Assembly: GCF_900090275.1 (NCBI RefSeq)
Contig: NZ_LT607755.1
Location: 5,394,001 to 5,458,000, forward strand
DNA length: 64,000 nucleotides
Direction: 5' to 3'
Origin: Micromonospora zamorensis
GTDB taxonomy: Bacteria > Actinomycetota > Actinomycetes > Mycobacteriales > Micromonosporaceae
Shown here: positions 17,901 through 26,881 of the stretch, piece by piece
How the letters are laid out: every line of letters begins with the position of its first letter
How positions within the stretch are numbered: position 1 is the stretch's first letter
Notes under the pieces: model-generated
Told to the model about the DNA's origin: nothing
What the model saw: the letters and a program-made list of their open reading frames with translations, nothing else
The model's database searches: none
Program-made: the position numbers and the translations under genes

Positions 17901-17930
17901 TTGCGCACCCGGCGTCGACGTGGGCATACT
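17901..17930 (+). promoter_or_regulatory. Promoter of the aroQ leader transcript
   Basis: TTGCGC (17901-17906) and CATACT (17925-17930) are spaced by 18 bases. A start site seven or eight bases after the -10 would fall at about 17937-17938, right on the GTG of the leader peptide. The transcript is therefore probably leaderless. Confidence 0.6.
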
Positions 17931-17937
17931 CGACGGC

Positions 17938-18003
17938 GTGATCGCTGCGCGCTACTACTTTTACTACGGCACCGGGAGTCCGGCTGCCGTAGGTCGCGCC
18001 TGA
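17938..18003 (+). CDS. Tyr/Phe-rich leader peptide controlling aroQ
   Basis: A 21-codon open frame, GTG to TGA, encoding MIAARYYFYYGTGSPAAVGR plus Ala. Four Tyr and one Phe codons stand in a row at codons 6-10 (17953-17967), the sign of a ribosome-sensing attenuator. The frame ends 16 bases before a strong terminator and lies 96 bases ahead of the chorismate mutase gene, whose product feeds Tyr and Phe synthesis. Overlapping RNA pairings are consistent with the model: segment 17975-17983 can pair with 18026-18034 (nine pairs, one G-U), which blocks the terminator. A ribosome stalled at the Tyr codons would leave 17975-17983 free, and one at the stop would help hide it. No expression evidence is available. 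Confidence 0.8.
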   Translation: MIAARYYFYYGTGSPAAVGRA

Positions 18004-18019
18004 TCGATTCAGACCTACG
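17988..18019 (+). promoter_or_regulatory. Nested hairpin of the attenuator
   Basis: CGTAGGTC (17988-17995) pairs perfectly with GACCTACG (18012-18019). This hairpin fits inside the proposed antiterminator pairing (17975-17983 with 18026-18034) and spans the leader stop codon. Confidence 0.6.
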
Positions 18020-18052
18020 AAAGCCCCGGGCTCCTGGAGTCCGGGGCTTTTT
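18020..18052 (+). terminator. Intrinsic terminator of the aroQ attenuator
   Basis: AAAGCCCCGG (18020-18029) pairs with CCGGGGCTTT (18041-18050), extended inward by CTCC/GGAG, and is followed by more T residues. It lies between the leader peptide and aroQ, so it must be bypassed for aroQ expression. Confidence 0.9.
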
Positions 18053-18099
18053 CCGTCCCGGGTTCCGGGCACCGGGCACCACAGTGCGAGAGGTACCCG

Positions 18100-18495
18100 A
18101 TGATGACAGACGTGATGGAGCAGAGCGGCGGCCCGACCCGACCGAAGGCCGAGCAGCCCGCGGCCAACGGGAGCGAGCCGGCGGCACCCCTGTCGCCGAC
18201 GGCCGAGGCCGCCGGGCCGCCAGAGGCACGGACCGGCACCGAGGAGCCGTCCGCCTCCGCTCGGATCGTGCAGATCAGAGAACGGATCGACGAGATCGAC
18301 CACGCCCTGATCACGCTCTGGCAGGAGCGGGCCGCGTTGTCCCAGGAGGTCGGGGTGACCCGGATGGCGTCCGGCGGGACTCGCCTGGTGCTCTCCCGCG
18401 AACGCGAGATCCTGGAGCGCTTCCGGGTCGCGCTCGGCGCCGACGGCACCCAGTTGGCCCTGCTGCTGCTCCGCGCGGGCCGCGGCCCGCTGTGA
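18100..18495 (+). CDS. aroQ: Chorismate mutase, AroQ type
   Basis: Converts chorismate to prephenate, the branch point to Phe and Tyr. The protein is 131 residues: a disordered Pro/Ala/Glu-rich N-terminus of about 55 residues, then the all-helical AroQ domain (residues 56-131). This has IRERIDEIDHALITLWQERA, RMASGGTRLVLSREREILER and the C-terminal LLLRAGRGPL, closely matching the recalled intracellular enzyme Rv0948c of M. tuberculosis. That enzyme needs its C-terminus and the DAHP synthase partner for full activity. Two ATG codons (18100 and 18103) are possible, after GAGAGG. The gene adjoins pcrA divergently and is preceded by the leader/terminator pair. Confidence 0.93.
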   Translation: MMTDVMEQSGGPTRPKAEQPAANGSEPAAPLSPTAEAAGPPEARTGTEEPSASARIVQIRERIDEIDHALITLWQERAALSQEVGVTRMASGGTRLVLSREREILERFRVALGADGTQLALLLLRAGRGPL

Positions 18496-18588
18496 GCCGC
18501 GCCGGCCCACAGTGACTCACCCGGCCCGTGGGCCCCTCGTGGGCTCCCCTGCGCCACGCGGCGCCGGCCCCGGGGCACGGACAGACGA

Positions 18589-18627
18589 AACCGCCTGCCG
18601 TCGTCGTGGTGACGTCGGCAGGCGGTT
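18589..18627. terminator. Bidirectional terminator between aroQ and the second dpp operon
   Basis: A 12-base-pair stem (18589-18600 with 18616-18627) between the convergent aroQ gene and the last gene of the minus-strand importer operon. Confidence 0.75.
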
Positions 18628-18635
18628 CCGGTGAC

Positions 18636-19649
18636 TCACGCCTCGTGGGTGGCGACGATCTGGCGCCGCTCCGCGAAGTGGCAGGCGCTCGGGTGGTCCG
18701 AGTCCCGTCGGATCTCCAGCAGCGGGACCTGCTCGGCGCAGACGTCCTGCGCCTTCCAGCAGCGGGTCCGGAACCGGCAGCCCGAGGGCGGGCTGATCGG
18801 CGACGGCACGTCACCCGTGAGCCGGATGATCGTCTTGTTGTTCCGCTGCGTCGGGTCCGGCACCGGCACCGCGGAGAGCAGAGCCTGGGTGTACGGGTGC
18901 GTCGGCCGCTCGTAGATCTCGTCCTCGGTGCCGATCTCGACGATCTTGCCGAGGTACATCACCGCAACCCGGTCCGAGAGGTGGCGGACCACCGACAGGT
19001 CGTGCGCGATGAAGACGTACGACAGCCCGAACTCGCCCTGGAGCTGCTCCAGCAGGTTCATCACCTGAGCCTGGATGGAGACGTCCAGCGCCGACACCGG
19101 CTCGTCGCAGACGATGATCTCGGGCCGCAGCGCGAGCGCGCGGGCGATGCCGATGCGCTGGCGCTGACCACCGGAGAACTGGTGCGGGTACCGGTTGATG
19201 TGCTCCGGGTTGAGCCCGACCAGGTCGAGCAGTTCGCGGACCTTGGCCCGGCGGCTGCCCTTCGGCGCCACCTCCGGGTGGATCTCGAACGGTTCACCGA
19301 GCAGGTCACCGACGGTCATCCGCGGGTTCAGCGAGGTGTACGGGTCCTGCATGACCAGCTGGATCTGCCGGCGGAGGCGTCGCAGCGCCGCACCGGACAG
19401 CTTGGAGGTGTCCTGGCCCTTGTAGACCACGCTGCCGGCGGTCGGCTTCTCCAGGTTCATCAGCACCCGGGCGAGCGTCGACTTGCCGCAGCCGGACTCG
19501 CCGACCACACCGAGCGTCTCACCGGCGCGCAGACCGAACGAGACCCCGTCGACCGCCTTGACCTGGCCGACGGTCTTCCTGAACACCACACCCTGCGTGA
19601 CGGGGTAGTGCTTGACCAGGTCGTTGACCTCGAGGATGTTCTCAGACAC
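18636..19649 (-). CDS. Peptide-type ABC transporter ATP-binding protein, DppF-like (operon 2)
   Basis: A 337-residue ATPase with Walker [16 protein letters not shown], signature [15 protein letters not shown], Walker [13 protein letters not shown] and the C-terminal [14 protein letters not shown] segment. The core is nearly the same as the operon-1 subunit at 4026-5066; for example [19 protein letters not shown] differs there at one position. It is the last gene of a five-gene minus-strand operon. Its GTG start overlaps the end of the preceding ATPase gene by eight bases. It provides energy for import together with the DppD-like protein. Confidence 0.93.
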   Translation of the reverse strand: MSENILEVNDLVKHYPVTQGVVFRKTVGQVKAVDGVSFGLRAGETLGVVGESGCGKSTLARVLMNLEKPTAGSVVYKGQDTSKLSGAALRRLRRQIQLVMQDPYTSLNPRMTVGDLLGEPFEIHPEVAPKGSRRAKVRELLDLVGLNPEHINRYPHQFSGGQRQRIGIARALALRPEIIVCDEPVSALDVSIQAQVMNLLEQLQGEFGLSYVFIAHDLSVVRHLSDRVAVMYLGKIVEIGTEDEIYERPTHPYTQALLSAVPVPDPTQRNNKTIIRLTGDVPSPISPPSGCRFRTRCWKAQDVCAEQVPLLEIRRDSDHPSACHFAERRQIVATHEA

Positions 19650-20685
19650 GGTTCACCAGCTCCTCGGCGAAGTGGCAGGCGCTGGCCCGGTCGCGGCCGA
19701 CCTGCAGCAGCGGCGGGATCTTCTCCCGGCACACCGGCTGAGCCATCGGGCAGCGCGGGTTGAACGGGCAGCCCGGCGGGATGTTCATCAGGTTCGGCGG
19801 GAGGCCCTTGATCGTCCGGAGCTGCTGCCCCTTCTCGTCCAGGCGCGGGATCGATTCGATCAGACCGATGGTGTACGGGTGCGCCGGCTTGGCGTACAGG
19901 TCGTACACGTTGGCTTCCTCGACGATCCGGCCCGCATACATGACCGCGATCCGGTCCGCGACGTCGGCGACCACGCCGAGGTCGTGGGTGATCAGGATCA
20001 TGCCCATCTGCCGCTCACGCTGAAGCTCGGCGAGCAGGTCCATGATCTGGGCCTGCACTGTCACGTCGAGAGCGGTGGTCGGCTCGTCCGCGATCAGCAC
20101 CTCCGGGTCGAGCGCCAACGACATCGCGATCATCGCGCGCTGCCGCATACCGCCGGAGAACTGGTGCGGGTAGTTGTTGAACCGGCTCTTGGCGTTCGGG
20201 ATCTTGACCTGGTCGAGCATGTCGATCGCGCGCTTCTTGGCCTCCGCGCGACCCATGCCCCGCCGGACCCGGAACTGCTCGGCGATCTGGAACCCGACGG
20301 TGAAGACGGGGTTCAGCGCGGAGAGCGCGTCCTGGAAGATCATCGCGATGCCCTCGCCGCGGATGCGGCGGCGCTCCTCGTCGGACATGCGGAGCATGTC
20401 CTTGCCGTGGAAGCGGACCTGGCCACCGGTGACGAAGCCGGGCGGCGTGTCGAGGATGCCCATGATGGTCTGCGCCGTGACGCTCTTACCGGAGCCGGAC
20501 TCGCCGAGCACGGCGAGGGTCTCCCCCGCGTCGACGTGGTACGTGACCCCGTTGATGACCTTTGCGACGCCGTCCCGGGTGCGGAACTCCACCCGCAGGT
20601 CGTCGACCTCGAGCAGCCGGCCGGAGGGACGTCCGGACCCGCCGGGTCCCGGCGCGGACTGCTCGGACACGAGAATGTCGGACAC
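19642..20685 (-). CDS. Peptide-type ABC transporter ATP-binding protein, DppD-like (operon 2)
   Basis: A 347-residue ABC ATPase with Walker [16 protein letters not shown], signature [15 protein letters not shown], Walker [13 protein letters not shown] and the C-terminal [14 protein letters not shown] motif. The GTG at 20685 is chosen because AGGGGAT precedes it. The frame extends upstream only into the end of the permease gene. It lies 10 bases after the DppC-like gene and overlaps the DppF-like gene. It is a paralogue of the product of 3014-4045. Confidence 0.92.
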   Translation of the reverse strand: MSDILVSEQSAPGPGGSGRPSGRLLEVDDLRVEFRTRDGVAKVINGVTYHVDAGETLAVLGESGSGKSVTAQTIMGILDTPPGFVTGGQVRFHGKDMLRMSDEERRRIRGEGIAMIFQDALSALNPVFTVGFQIAEQFRVRRGMGRAEAKKRAIDMLDQVKIPNAKSRFNNYPHQFSGGMRQRAMIAMSLALDPEVLIADEPTTALDVTVQAQIMDLLAELQRERQMGMILITHDLGVVADVADRIAVMYAGRIVEEANVYDLYAKPAHPYTIGLIESIPRLDEKGQQLRTIKGLPPNLMNIPPGCPFNPRCPMAQPVCREKIPPLLQVGRDRASACHFAEELVNRV

Positions 20686-20695
20686 TGGATATCCC

Positions 20696-21664
20696 CTAGC
20701 GGAGTTTCGGATCGAGGGCCTCGCGGACCGCCTCACCGAGCATCACGAAGCTCAGCACTGCGGTGACGAGGAACGCGGCGGGGAAGAAGACCAGCCCTGG
20801 CGCGACTCGGAGGAAATCCTTACCGTCGCTGATCATGATGCCCCAGGACACCACCGGAGACTTCAGACCGACGCCCAGGAACGACAGGGTGGCCTCGGCG
20901 CCGATGAACGAGCCGACCATGATCGTGCCGTAGACCAGCAGCGGGGCCAGGCAGTTCGGCAGCAGGTGCTTGAGGATGATCCGGCCGGTGCCGGCGCCCA
21001 GGGCGCGGGCCGCGACGATGTAGTCGGCTTCCTTGGTGGCGAGCACCGAGGAACGCATGAGGCGCATCACGACCGGCCAGCTCAGCACGATCAGCGAGAC
21101 GATCACCAGGCCCATGATCTGGGCCTTGCTGTTGCCGGAGCCCGAACCGTTGAACGTGGTCAGGATGACGATCGCACCGAGCACGAAGGGCAGACCGAAG
21201 AAGACGTCGGCGATCCGGCTCAGCAGCCCGTCCACCCAGCCACCGCGGTAGCCGGAGATGATGCCCATGGCACCACCGACGAGCAGGGTGCCGACCACGG
21301 ACAGCACGGCGACGATGACGGATGCCCGCGCGCCGTAGATGACCCGCGCGTAGACGTCGCGGCCCTGCACGTCGTAGCCGAACCAGCCATTGGCGGACGG
21401 CTTGTCGAGGCTGCGGGACAGCGATCCATTGACCGCGTCACCCGGGGCGAACAGCGCCGGGAAGGCCGCCATCAGCAGGAAGATCAGAATCAGGACGCTG
21501 GCGATCCAGAACAACGGCTTGCGGCGGAGGTCCCGCCAGGCGTCACCGAGCAGGCCACGGGGCTTTTCGTTGCTCTGCGGCTGGCCTGCGGTAGCAGGGG
21601 CGGCGGAGTCGGTCGGGTGCGCGCCAGGGGTGCTGACGATTGATGCGGTACTCGGGTCACTCAT
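20696..21664 (-). CDS. Peptide-type ABC transporter permease, DppC-like (operon 2)
   Basis: A 322-residue permease subunit. The OppC_N first helix (LFWIASVLILIFLLMAAFPA) follows a polar N-terminus rich in Ala/Ser/Thr. Five more helices follow, with the EAA loop YIVAARALGAGTGRIILKHL and the C-terminal LGEAVREALDPKLR. The ATG at 21664 overlaps the DppB-like stop within ATGAGTGA, a coupled junction. The periplasmic segment contains GWFGYDVQGRDVYARVIYG, typical of DppC. It forms the channel with the DppB-like subunit. Confidence 0.92.
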   Translation of the reverse strand: MSDPSTASIVSTPGAHPTDSAAPATAGQPQSNEKPRGLLGDAWRDLRRKPLFWIASVLILIFLLMAAFPALFAPGDAVNGSLSRSLDKPSANGWFGYDVQGRDVYARVIYGARASVIVAVLSVVGTLLVGGAMGIISGYRGGWVDGLLSRIADVFFGLPFVLGAIVILTTFNGSGSGNSKAQIMGLVIVSLIVLSWPVVMRLMRSSVLATKEADYIVAARALGAGTGRIILKHLLPNCLAPLLVYGTIMVGSFIGAEATLSFLGVGLKSPVVSWGIMISDGKDFLRVAPGLVFFPAAFLVTAVLSFVMLGEAVREALDPKLR

Positions 21665-22583
21665 AACGGATCCTCGGGTCCAGGGCGGCGTAGAGCAGGT
21701 CAACCAGCAGGTTCATCACGAGATAGACCAGCACCAGGACGACCACAATGCCCACCACGGTGGCGCTCTCCTTGGTCACGATCGCGCGGTACACCGCACG
21801 GCCGATCCCGTTGATGCCGAAGATCCCCTCGGTGACGATCGCACCGCCCATCAGGGCACCGAGGTCGGTGCCGAGCAGGGTGACCACCGGGATGAGCGAG
21901 TTACGCAGCAGGTGTACGCCCACCACCCGGCGCATCGGCAGACCCTTGGCGATCGCGGTGCGCACGTAGTCGGCGCGGCGGTTCTCCGCGATGCTCGTAC
22001 GTGCAACCCGGGCGATGTAGGCCACTGACGCACTGCCCAGCACGAAGCCCGGCACGATCAGCTCGGACCACCGCATCTCGGAGGAGACGGTCGGCTTGAC
22101 GATGCCCCACTGCACGCCCAGGAGCCACTGGAGCACGAAGCCGACGACGAAGACCGGCAGCGCGATCAGGAAGAGCGTGGAGACCAGGACCAGGTTGTCC
22201 AGGAAGCCGTTGCGGCGCAGACCGGTCAGCACGCCGGCGCCGAGGCCGATCACGGCCTCGATGGCGAGTGCCACCAGGGCCAGCTTCAGCGTGTTCGGGT
22301 ACGCCGTGGCGATGATGTCACCGATCTCGCGCTGCGAGAACGTCTGACCGAAGTCACCCTGGAGCAGGTTCTTCATGTAGTTGGCGTACTGCACGAAGAC
22401 GTTCTGGTCGAGGTGGTACTTCTCGGTCATGAAGGCGATGTACTGGTCCGGGCAGCGTCGCTCGCCGCACTTGCCGGCGAACGGATCGCCCGGAACGGCC
22501 CAGACGAGCCAGTAGATCAGGAACGTCGTACCGATGAAGACCGGCACGAGTTGGAGCAGCCGTCTCAACAGATAACGGCCCAT
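21657..22583 (-). CDS. Peptide-type ABC transporter permease, DppB-like (operon 2)
   Basis: A 308-residue permease starting MGRYLLRRLLQLVPVFIGTT, chosen because GGAGG precedes the ATG at 22583 and this is the family N-terminus. It has six predicted helices, and the EAA loop YVRTAIAKGLPMRRVVGVHL is near residue 200. Between helices 1 and 2 is a periplasmic insert with two Cys (GKCGERRCPDQYI) that the operon-1 homologue lacks; they might form a disulfide. It is separated from the upstream binding-protein gene by a strong hairpin. Confidence 0.92.
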   Translation of the reverse strand: MGRYLLRRLLQLVPVFIGTTFLIYWLVWAVPGDPFAGKCGERRCPDQYIAFMTEKYHLDQNVFVQYANYMKNLLQGDFGQTFSQREIGDIIATAYPNTLKLALVALAIEAVIGLGAGVLTGLRRNGFLDNLVLVSTLFLIALPVFVVGFVLQWLLGVQWGIVKPTVSSEMRWSELIVPGFVLGSASVAYIARVARTSIAENRRADYVRTAIAKGLPMRRVVGVHLLRNSLIPVVTLLGTDLGALMGGAIVTEGIFGINGIGRAVYRAIVTKESATVVGIVVVLVLVYLVMNLLVDLLYAALDPRIRYE

Positions 22584-22675
22584 GGGGTGGTCCTCCAGAC
22601 AGGGGGCGCGTCGGACGGCCGACACGGTGGTGACAACGTGCGAGTGGAGTGTTGTAACACCCAGTCGCGGAACGG

Positions 22676-22717
22676 CCCCGGGTCGGGCTCACCGGATGTG
22701 GCGAGCCCGACCCGGGG
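22676..22717 (-). terminator. Hairpin between binding-protein and permease genes (operon 2)
   Basis: A perfect 15-base-pair stem (22676-22690 with 22703-22717) begins 15 bases beyond the stop of the binding-protein gene. As in the other two ABC operons, it may lower expression of the downstream membrane genes relative to the binding protein. Confidence 0.75.
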
Positions 22718-22731
22718 TCAGACCGTTCGGA

Positions 22732-24372
22732 TCAGAGCTCGACCGAGGTGATGTCGAGTTCGCCGACGTTGTTCAGCTCGAGCTTCTTGATCTTCTCCGA
22801 GTGGCCGGACTGCTGACCGTAGAAGTAGATCGGGATGCTCGGGACGTCCTGGTCGACCAGCTCGACGGCCTTGGAGAACGCCTCGTGCGAGGCCTCCAGG
22901 CTCGGCGCGGCGCTGGCCTGCTTCGCCAGGGCGTCGACCTCCTTGTTGCTGTACAGACCATCGTTCGAGGAGCCGTTGGTGACGTACAGCGGGTTGACCC
23001 AGTTCTCGACGTCCGGGTAGTCCTGCTGCCAGGCAGCGCGGTACGGGCCCTTCATCTGGTGGGCGTTGATGCTCTGGCGGAAGACCGCGAAGGTCGGCAC
23101 GCCCTCGGCCCGAGCGTTGATGCCCAGGTTGGTCTTGATCTGCTGCGCAACGGCGTCCATCCAGTCCTTGTGGCTGGAGTCCGAGTTGTAGTAGAAGACC
23201 ATCTCACCGGTGAAGCCGCCGGCCTCGGTCAGCAGCGTCTTGGCCGTGGCCGGGTCGAACTTGCAGGCGGTGCAGTTGCCCGGCTTGGCGCCCGGGGTCA
23301 GCGGGTTCGCCCAGCTGTCGGCCGGCTTACGGGTACCGAAGAAGATCTTGTCCGAGATCTCCTGCCGGTTGATCGACAGCGACACGGCACGACGCAGCTT
23401 CGGGTTCTGGAAGCGCTTGTCGTAGGTCGGGAACGCGATCAGCGCGGTCGACGGCGTGACGGTCGACAGGCCCCGGTCACCGAGGTCGGTCTTCCACTTG
23501 TCACCGGCGAGCGCCGAGGTGGGGACAACCTCCATGAAGTCGAGGTTGTTCGCCAGCAGGTCGGCGTAGGCGGCCGTCTCGTCCTGGTACAGCTTGACGT
23601 CGACGTCCTTGACCTTCATCTTGTCGCGAAGGTTGTAGTCGTCGAAGCGCGTCAGCTTGATGAGGACGTTGTCCTCCCACGACACGAACTTGACCGGGCC
23701 GTTGCCGACCGGCTTCTTGCCGAACTCTTCCGGCTTCTGGGTGAAGAAGACGTCCGGCAGCGGCATGAAGGCGCTGTAGCCGAGCTTGGTCGGGAAGACC
23801 GCGGTCGGCGCCGCCAGGGTGACCTCGAAGGTCTGCTCGTCGACGACCTTCAGGCCGGACATCTTGTCGGACTTCGGCGCCGGGGCCTTCTGCGGGCCTT
23901 CCGCGCCGTCCGGGTCCGTGGTGTAGGTGTCCTCGAAGCCCAGGATGTCGGAGAAGAAGGTGCCGTTCTGCGCGCCGTTCGGCGAGTAGGCGGCCCAGTT
24001 CCAGGCGTCAACGAAGTTCTTCGACTTCACCTCGGTGCCGTCGTGGAACTTCGTGCCCTTCTTGATCTTGATCGTGAAGACCTTGGAGTCCGTGGTGTTG
24101 ATGGACTCGGCCAGCGCGTTGCGCGGGGCCCCACCGTCGTTCGGGTACTCGACCAGGCCGGTGAACAGCCAGTCGATCACCTTGCCGCCGCCAGTCTCCG
24201 TGGTGTTCGACGGGACCAGCGGGTTCTCCGGCTGGACGCCGTGGACGGTGATCGCGCCGTCCTTGCTGGCGGCAGCGTCGTCGTTGCTGTCACCGCTCGA
24301 GCAACCGCTCGCGACAAGCGCGGCAGCCGCGCTGAGCGCGATTGCGCTCGTCGCCCGCTTCGAGACTCTCAT
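22732..24372 (-). CDS. Peptide-type ABC transporter substrate-binding lipoprotein (operon 2)
   Basis: A 546-residue family 5 solute-binding protein. It has a lipoprotein signal peptide (MRVSKRATSAIALSAAAALVASGC, described here as basic start, hydrophobic core and lipobox Cys24), so it is tethered outside the membrane. The mature part starts with a Ser/Asp/Asn-rich linker. Family landmarks are GRGKV-like GGKVIDWLFTGLVEYP, KFHDGTEVKSKNFVDAWNWA, and the C-terminal DVPSIPIYFYGQQ. AGGAGG precedes the ATG. It is the first gene of the minus-strand operon and should set its specificity; peptide is a family-level inference. The 278 residues at the window start are the matching part of its paralogue. 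Confidence 0.93.
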   Translation of the reverse strand: MRVSKRATSAIALSAAAALVASGCSSGDSNDDAAASKDGAITVHGVQPENPLVPSNTTETGGGKVIDWLFTGLVEYPNDGGAPRNALAESINTTDSKVFTIKIKKGTKFHDGTEVKSKNFVDAWNWAAYSPNGAQNGTFFSDILGFEDTYTTDPDGAEGPQKAPAPKSDKMSGLKVVDEQTFEVTLAAPTAVFPTKLGYSAFMPLPDVFFTQKPEEFGKKPVGNGPVKFVSWEDNVLIKLTRFDDYNLRDKMKVKDVDVKLYQDETAAYADLLANNLDFMEVVPTSALAGDKWKTDLGDRGLSTVTPSTALIAFPTYDKRFQNPKLRRAVSLSINRQEISDKIFFGTRKPADSWANPLTPGAKPGNCTACKFDPATAKTLLTEAGGFTGEMVFYYNSDSSHKDWMDAVAQQIKTNLGINARAEGVPTFAVFRQSINAHQMKGPYRAAWQQDYPDVENWVNPLYVTNGSSNDGLYSNKEVDALAKQASAAPSLEASHEAFSKAVELVDQDVPSIPIYFYGQQSGHSEKIKKLELNNVGELDITSVEL

Positions 24373-24953
24373 TCCGAGGGGCCTCCTCTTTCTAACCAGG
24401 TTCCGTCGTGGGTTTCACGCACGTTTGGGGGTGACACCGCCCGACCACCCCGAGGCGCGGGTCGCCGGGACCACAGGGAATTTGGGGACACCCTGATGTT
24501 CCGATCCGCCGGGCTCCCTCACCGACGAGGCGCGACACGACGCAGGAGGCACAGCCACGAATCGCCGCGAAGGGCGAGGACGTGGTCGTTGGCCGTACGG
24601 AGTGCCACACACCGATGGTGAGGTGCTGCCACTGTGACACCAACTGGCCTCTTCCGTGAAGGTGCCGTTATCAAGCCGTTAGTTGCCCGCCGCGTTGCCG
24701 ATACTTGAAAAATGATCATAAAACGGTCGGTGCGGGCAGCACTGAGCAGGAAATACGTTGCGTCACCCGTGAACCTGGGTTCGGCCCACGCGAACGCGGC
24801 GGGCCTCACCTCTGCCCGATGGGACGTACGTCACCATCGGTTTTTCGACCCGTCCGGATGAGGTCTACTACGGCTGCACGGGCACCATCACACGGCTGGG
24901 TGGACGAGGGCGCAAAGATCGTCTGTCTGATCCTCCGGCCCGGTGACGTGCTG
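24373..24953. other. Upstream region of the second dpp operon
   Basis: No gene is supported in about 580 bases. This must contain the operon promoter on the minus strand. An AT-rich island at 24700-24730 (AAAAATGATCATAAAA type) stands out against the GC-rich background and contains the palindrome TGATCA. A convincing -35/-10 pair was not found. The right end also holds the 3' side of the response-regulator gene, with no clear terminator. Confidence 0.5.
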
Positions 24954-25646
24954 TCACACGAGCCGGCGGTCCGCCGCCCAACGGGAGAGCTCGTAACGGT
25001 TGGACATCTGGAGCTTGCGCAGCACGTTCGAAACGTGGGTCTCCACCGTCTTGATGGAGATGAACAGCTCCTTCGCGATCTCCTTGTACGCGTACCCCCG
25101 GGCCAGCAGCCGCAGCACCTCCCGCTCACGGTTGGTGAGCTGGTCCAGCTCGGGGTCGGCCACCGGTGCGTCCGGTCGGGCCGCGAAGGCGTCCAGCACG
25201 AAGCCGGCCAGCCGCGGGCTGAACACCGCGTCCCCGTCCGCCACCCGGCGGATCGCCGCAGCCAACTCGTCCGGGGAGATGGTCTTGGTGACATACCCCC
25301 GGGCACCGGCGCGGATCAGCCCGATCACGTCCTCCGCCGCGTCGGAGACACTCAACGCGAGGAACTTGACCTGCGGGTGGGTGCGGCGCATCGCCTCCAG
25401 CACCGCGCGTCCGCCGCCGTCGGGCATGTGCACGTCGAGCAGCACCACGTCCGGTCCGACGGCGGCGATCCGCGTGACCGCCTCGGCCACAGTGCTCGCC
25501 TCGCCCACCACCTCGACGTGGGCGCCCAGCTCCGCGCGCACCCCGGCCCGGAACATGGCGTGGTCGTCCACCAGGAACACCCGCAGCCGCTCGGGGCGGG
25601 CCTCCGCCGGGTCGAGGTGCTCGGTCGACTGCTCGGCCATGGTCAT
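24954..25646 (-). CDS. NarL/LuxR-family response regulator
   Basis: A 230-residue two-component transcription factor. The receiver domain (about residues 20-140) has the acidic pair VDDH at 27-28, the phosphorylated Asp71 in VVLLDVHMPD, and the conserved Lys in GYVTKTI. The LuxR-type helix-turn-helix follows (LTNREREVLRLLARGYAYKEIAKELFIS, near residues 165-195). All phosphorylation residues are present, so it should be a normal regulator. Its start overlaps the stop of the histidine kinase gene (ATGA), so the two form a cognate pair. Probable targets are the adjacent divergent PspC genes, by inference. Confidence 0.95.
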   Translation of the reverse strand: MTMAEQSTEHLDPAEARPERLRVFLVDDHAMFRAGVRAELGAHVEVVGEASTVAEAVTRIAAVGPDVVLLDVHMPDGGGRAVLEAMRRTHPQVKFLALSVSDAAEDVIGLIRAGARGYVTKTISPDELAAAIRRVADGDAVFSPRLAGFVLDAFAARPDAPVADPELDQLTNREREVLRLLARGYAYKEIAKELFISIKTVETHVSNVLRKLQMSNRYELSRWAADRRLV

Positions 25647-26881
25647 CTGTTCCTCTCCGCTGCGGACGAGTCCCGGGAGATCGGCAGGATCAACCGAACC
25701 TCGGTCCCCTCCCCCGGGCCGGACCGGATCTCGGCCCGTCCGCCGTGCCGCTTCATCCGCCCGATGATCGAGCCGCGTACGCCGTGCCGGTGGTCCTCCA
25801 CGGTATCCGGATCGAAGCCCTTGCCCCGGTCCCGGACGAAGACGCTGACCTGATCCGGCTCCACCTCGGCGTAGAGCGACACGGTCTGCACGCCGGCGTG
25901 CCGGGCCGCGTTCACCAGCGCCTCCCGCGCGGCCGCGACCAGCGCCCCGACCTTCTCGTCGGTCTCCCGGTCCCCCACCACGACGGCCTCCACGGTGATC
26001 GCGAAGGTGTCCTCGACCTCGGCGGCGGCCTGCTCCAGAGCGGCGGCGAAGCGCTCGCTGGGCGACGCGGTGGGCTTGTAGAGCCAGTTGCGCAGGGACC
26101 GCTCCTGCCCTCGGGCCAGCCGCTGCACCGTCTTGACGTCACCGGCGTTGCGCTGGATCAGCGCCAACGTGTGCAGCACCTGGTCGTGCACCATCGCGGC
26201 CAACTCGGCCCGCTCCTGCTCGCGGATGCGCCCCTCGCGCTCCGAGCGGAGCTGGCTGTACGTCCGCCAGAGCACCGGCGCGGCGACCACGCCGACCCCG
26301 GCCAGCCCGACCAGCGCGAAGATCACGCCATTGATCACCGCGTCGAAGTTCTGTGCCGGCGAGTAGACCGCCGCGACGCCGATGATGCCGACCGCGACCA
26401 GCACTCCCCCGCCGATGAACCGGAGCACGAAGGCCCGCCGGTCACTCTCCTCGACGACCGCGCCCAGCCACGGCACCGGCATCGTGTCGCCCCACTGCCG
26501 CCGCCGTTCGGGCGCGGACTGGTGCCAGATGACCCCGGCGCCGACCGCGATGATGGCCACCAGCCAGCCGGCGGTGCCCGCCGCGCCGACCGAGTCGAAG
26601 ACAATCACCTGGATCAACAGCACACCGAGCCCGATCCCCACGAACGGCAGGAGCTGGGCCACGTCGCGCCGGAGCGGCACCGCGGTGTCACCGGGCCGCA
26701 GCGGCACCACGGCCCAGAAGGCCGCGTAGAGCAGCAGGCCGAGCCCACTCAGCCCGAGCAGCACCATGAACGCGACGCGCACCCGCAGCACCGAGATGCC
26801 CAGATGGTCGGCGATGCCGGCGGCGACGCCGGCGGCCATCCGGTGCTCGGGTGCGCGGTAGAGGCGCGGAGGCGAAGTCAC
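25643..26881 (-). CDS. Sensor histidine kinase with PspC domain
   Basis: A 412-residue membrane sensor kinase. The N-terminal PspC domain (about residues 5-65, LYRAPEHRMAAGVAAGIADHLG and the following helix) leads into several membrane helices up to residue 200. A HisKA_3 dimerisation domain follows, with the phosphorylated His in AAMVHDQVLHTLALIQ, and then a HATPase_c domain with N-box EALVNAARHA and G-box DRGKGFDP. The architecture matches actinobacterial kinases thought to sense membrane stress. The GTG start is at 26881, with the divergent PspC gene about 180 bases away. It is co-transcribed with the response regulator. Confidence 0.93.
   Translation of the reverse strand: MTSPPRLYRAPEHRMAAGVAAGIADHLGISVLRVRVAFMVLLGLSGLGLLLYAAFWAVVPLRPGDTAVPLRRDVAQLLPFVGIGLGVLLIQVIVFDSVGAAGTAGWLVAIIAVGAGVIWHQSAPERRRQWGDTMPVPWLGAVVEESDRRAFVLRFIGGGVLVAVGIIGVAAVYSPAQNFDAVINGVIFALVGLAGVGVVAAPVLWRTYSQLRSEREGRIREQERAELAAMVHDQVLHTLALIQRNAGDVKTVQRLARGQERSLRNWLYKPTASPSERFAAALEQAAAEVEDTFAITVEAVVVGDRETDEKVGALVAAAREALVNAARHAGVQTVSLYAEVEPDQVSVFVRDRGKGFDPDTVEDHRHGVRGSIIGRMKRHGGRAEIRSGPGEGTEVRLILPISRDSSAAERNR

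Noticed and set aside
15344..17941. An 865-codon plus-strand frame opposite pcrA
   Set aside because: Complete overlap with pcrA and composition typical of an antisense GC frame; no domain could be recognised.
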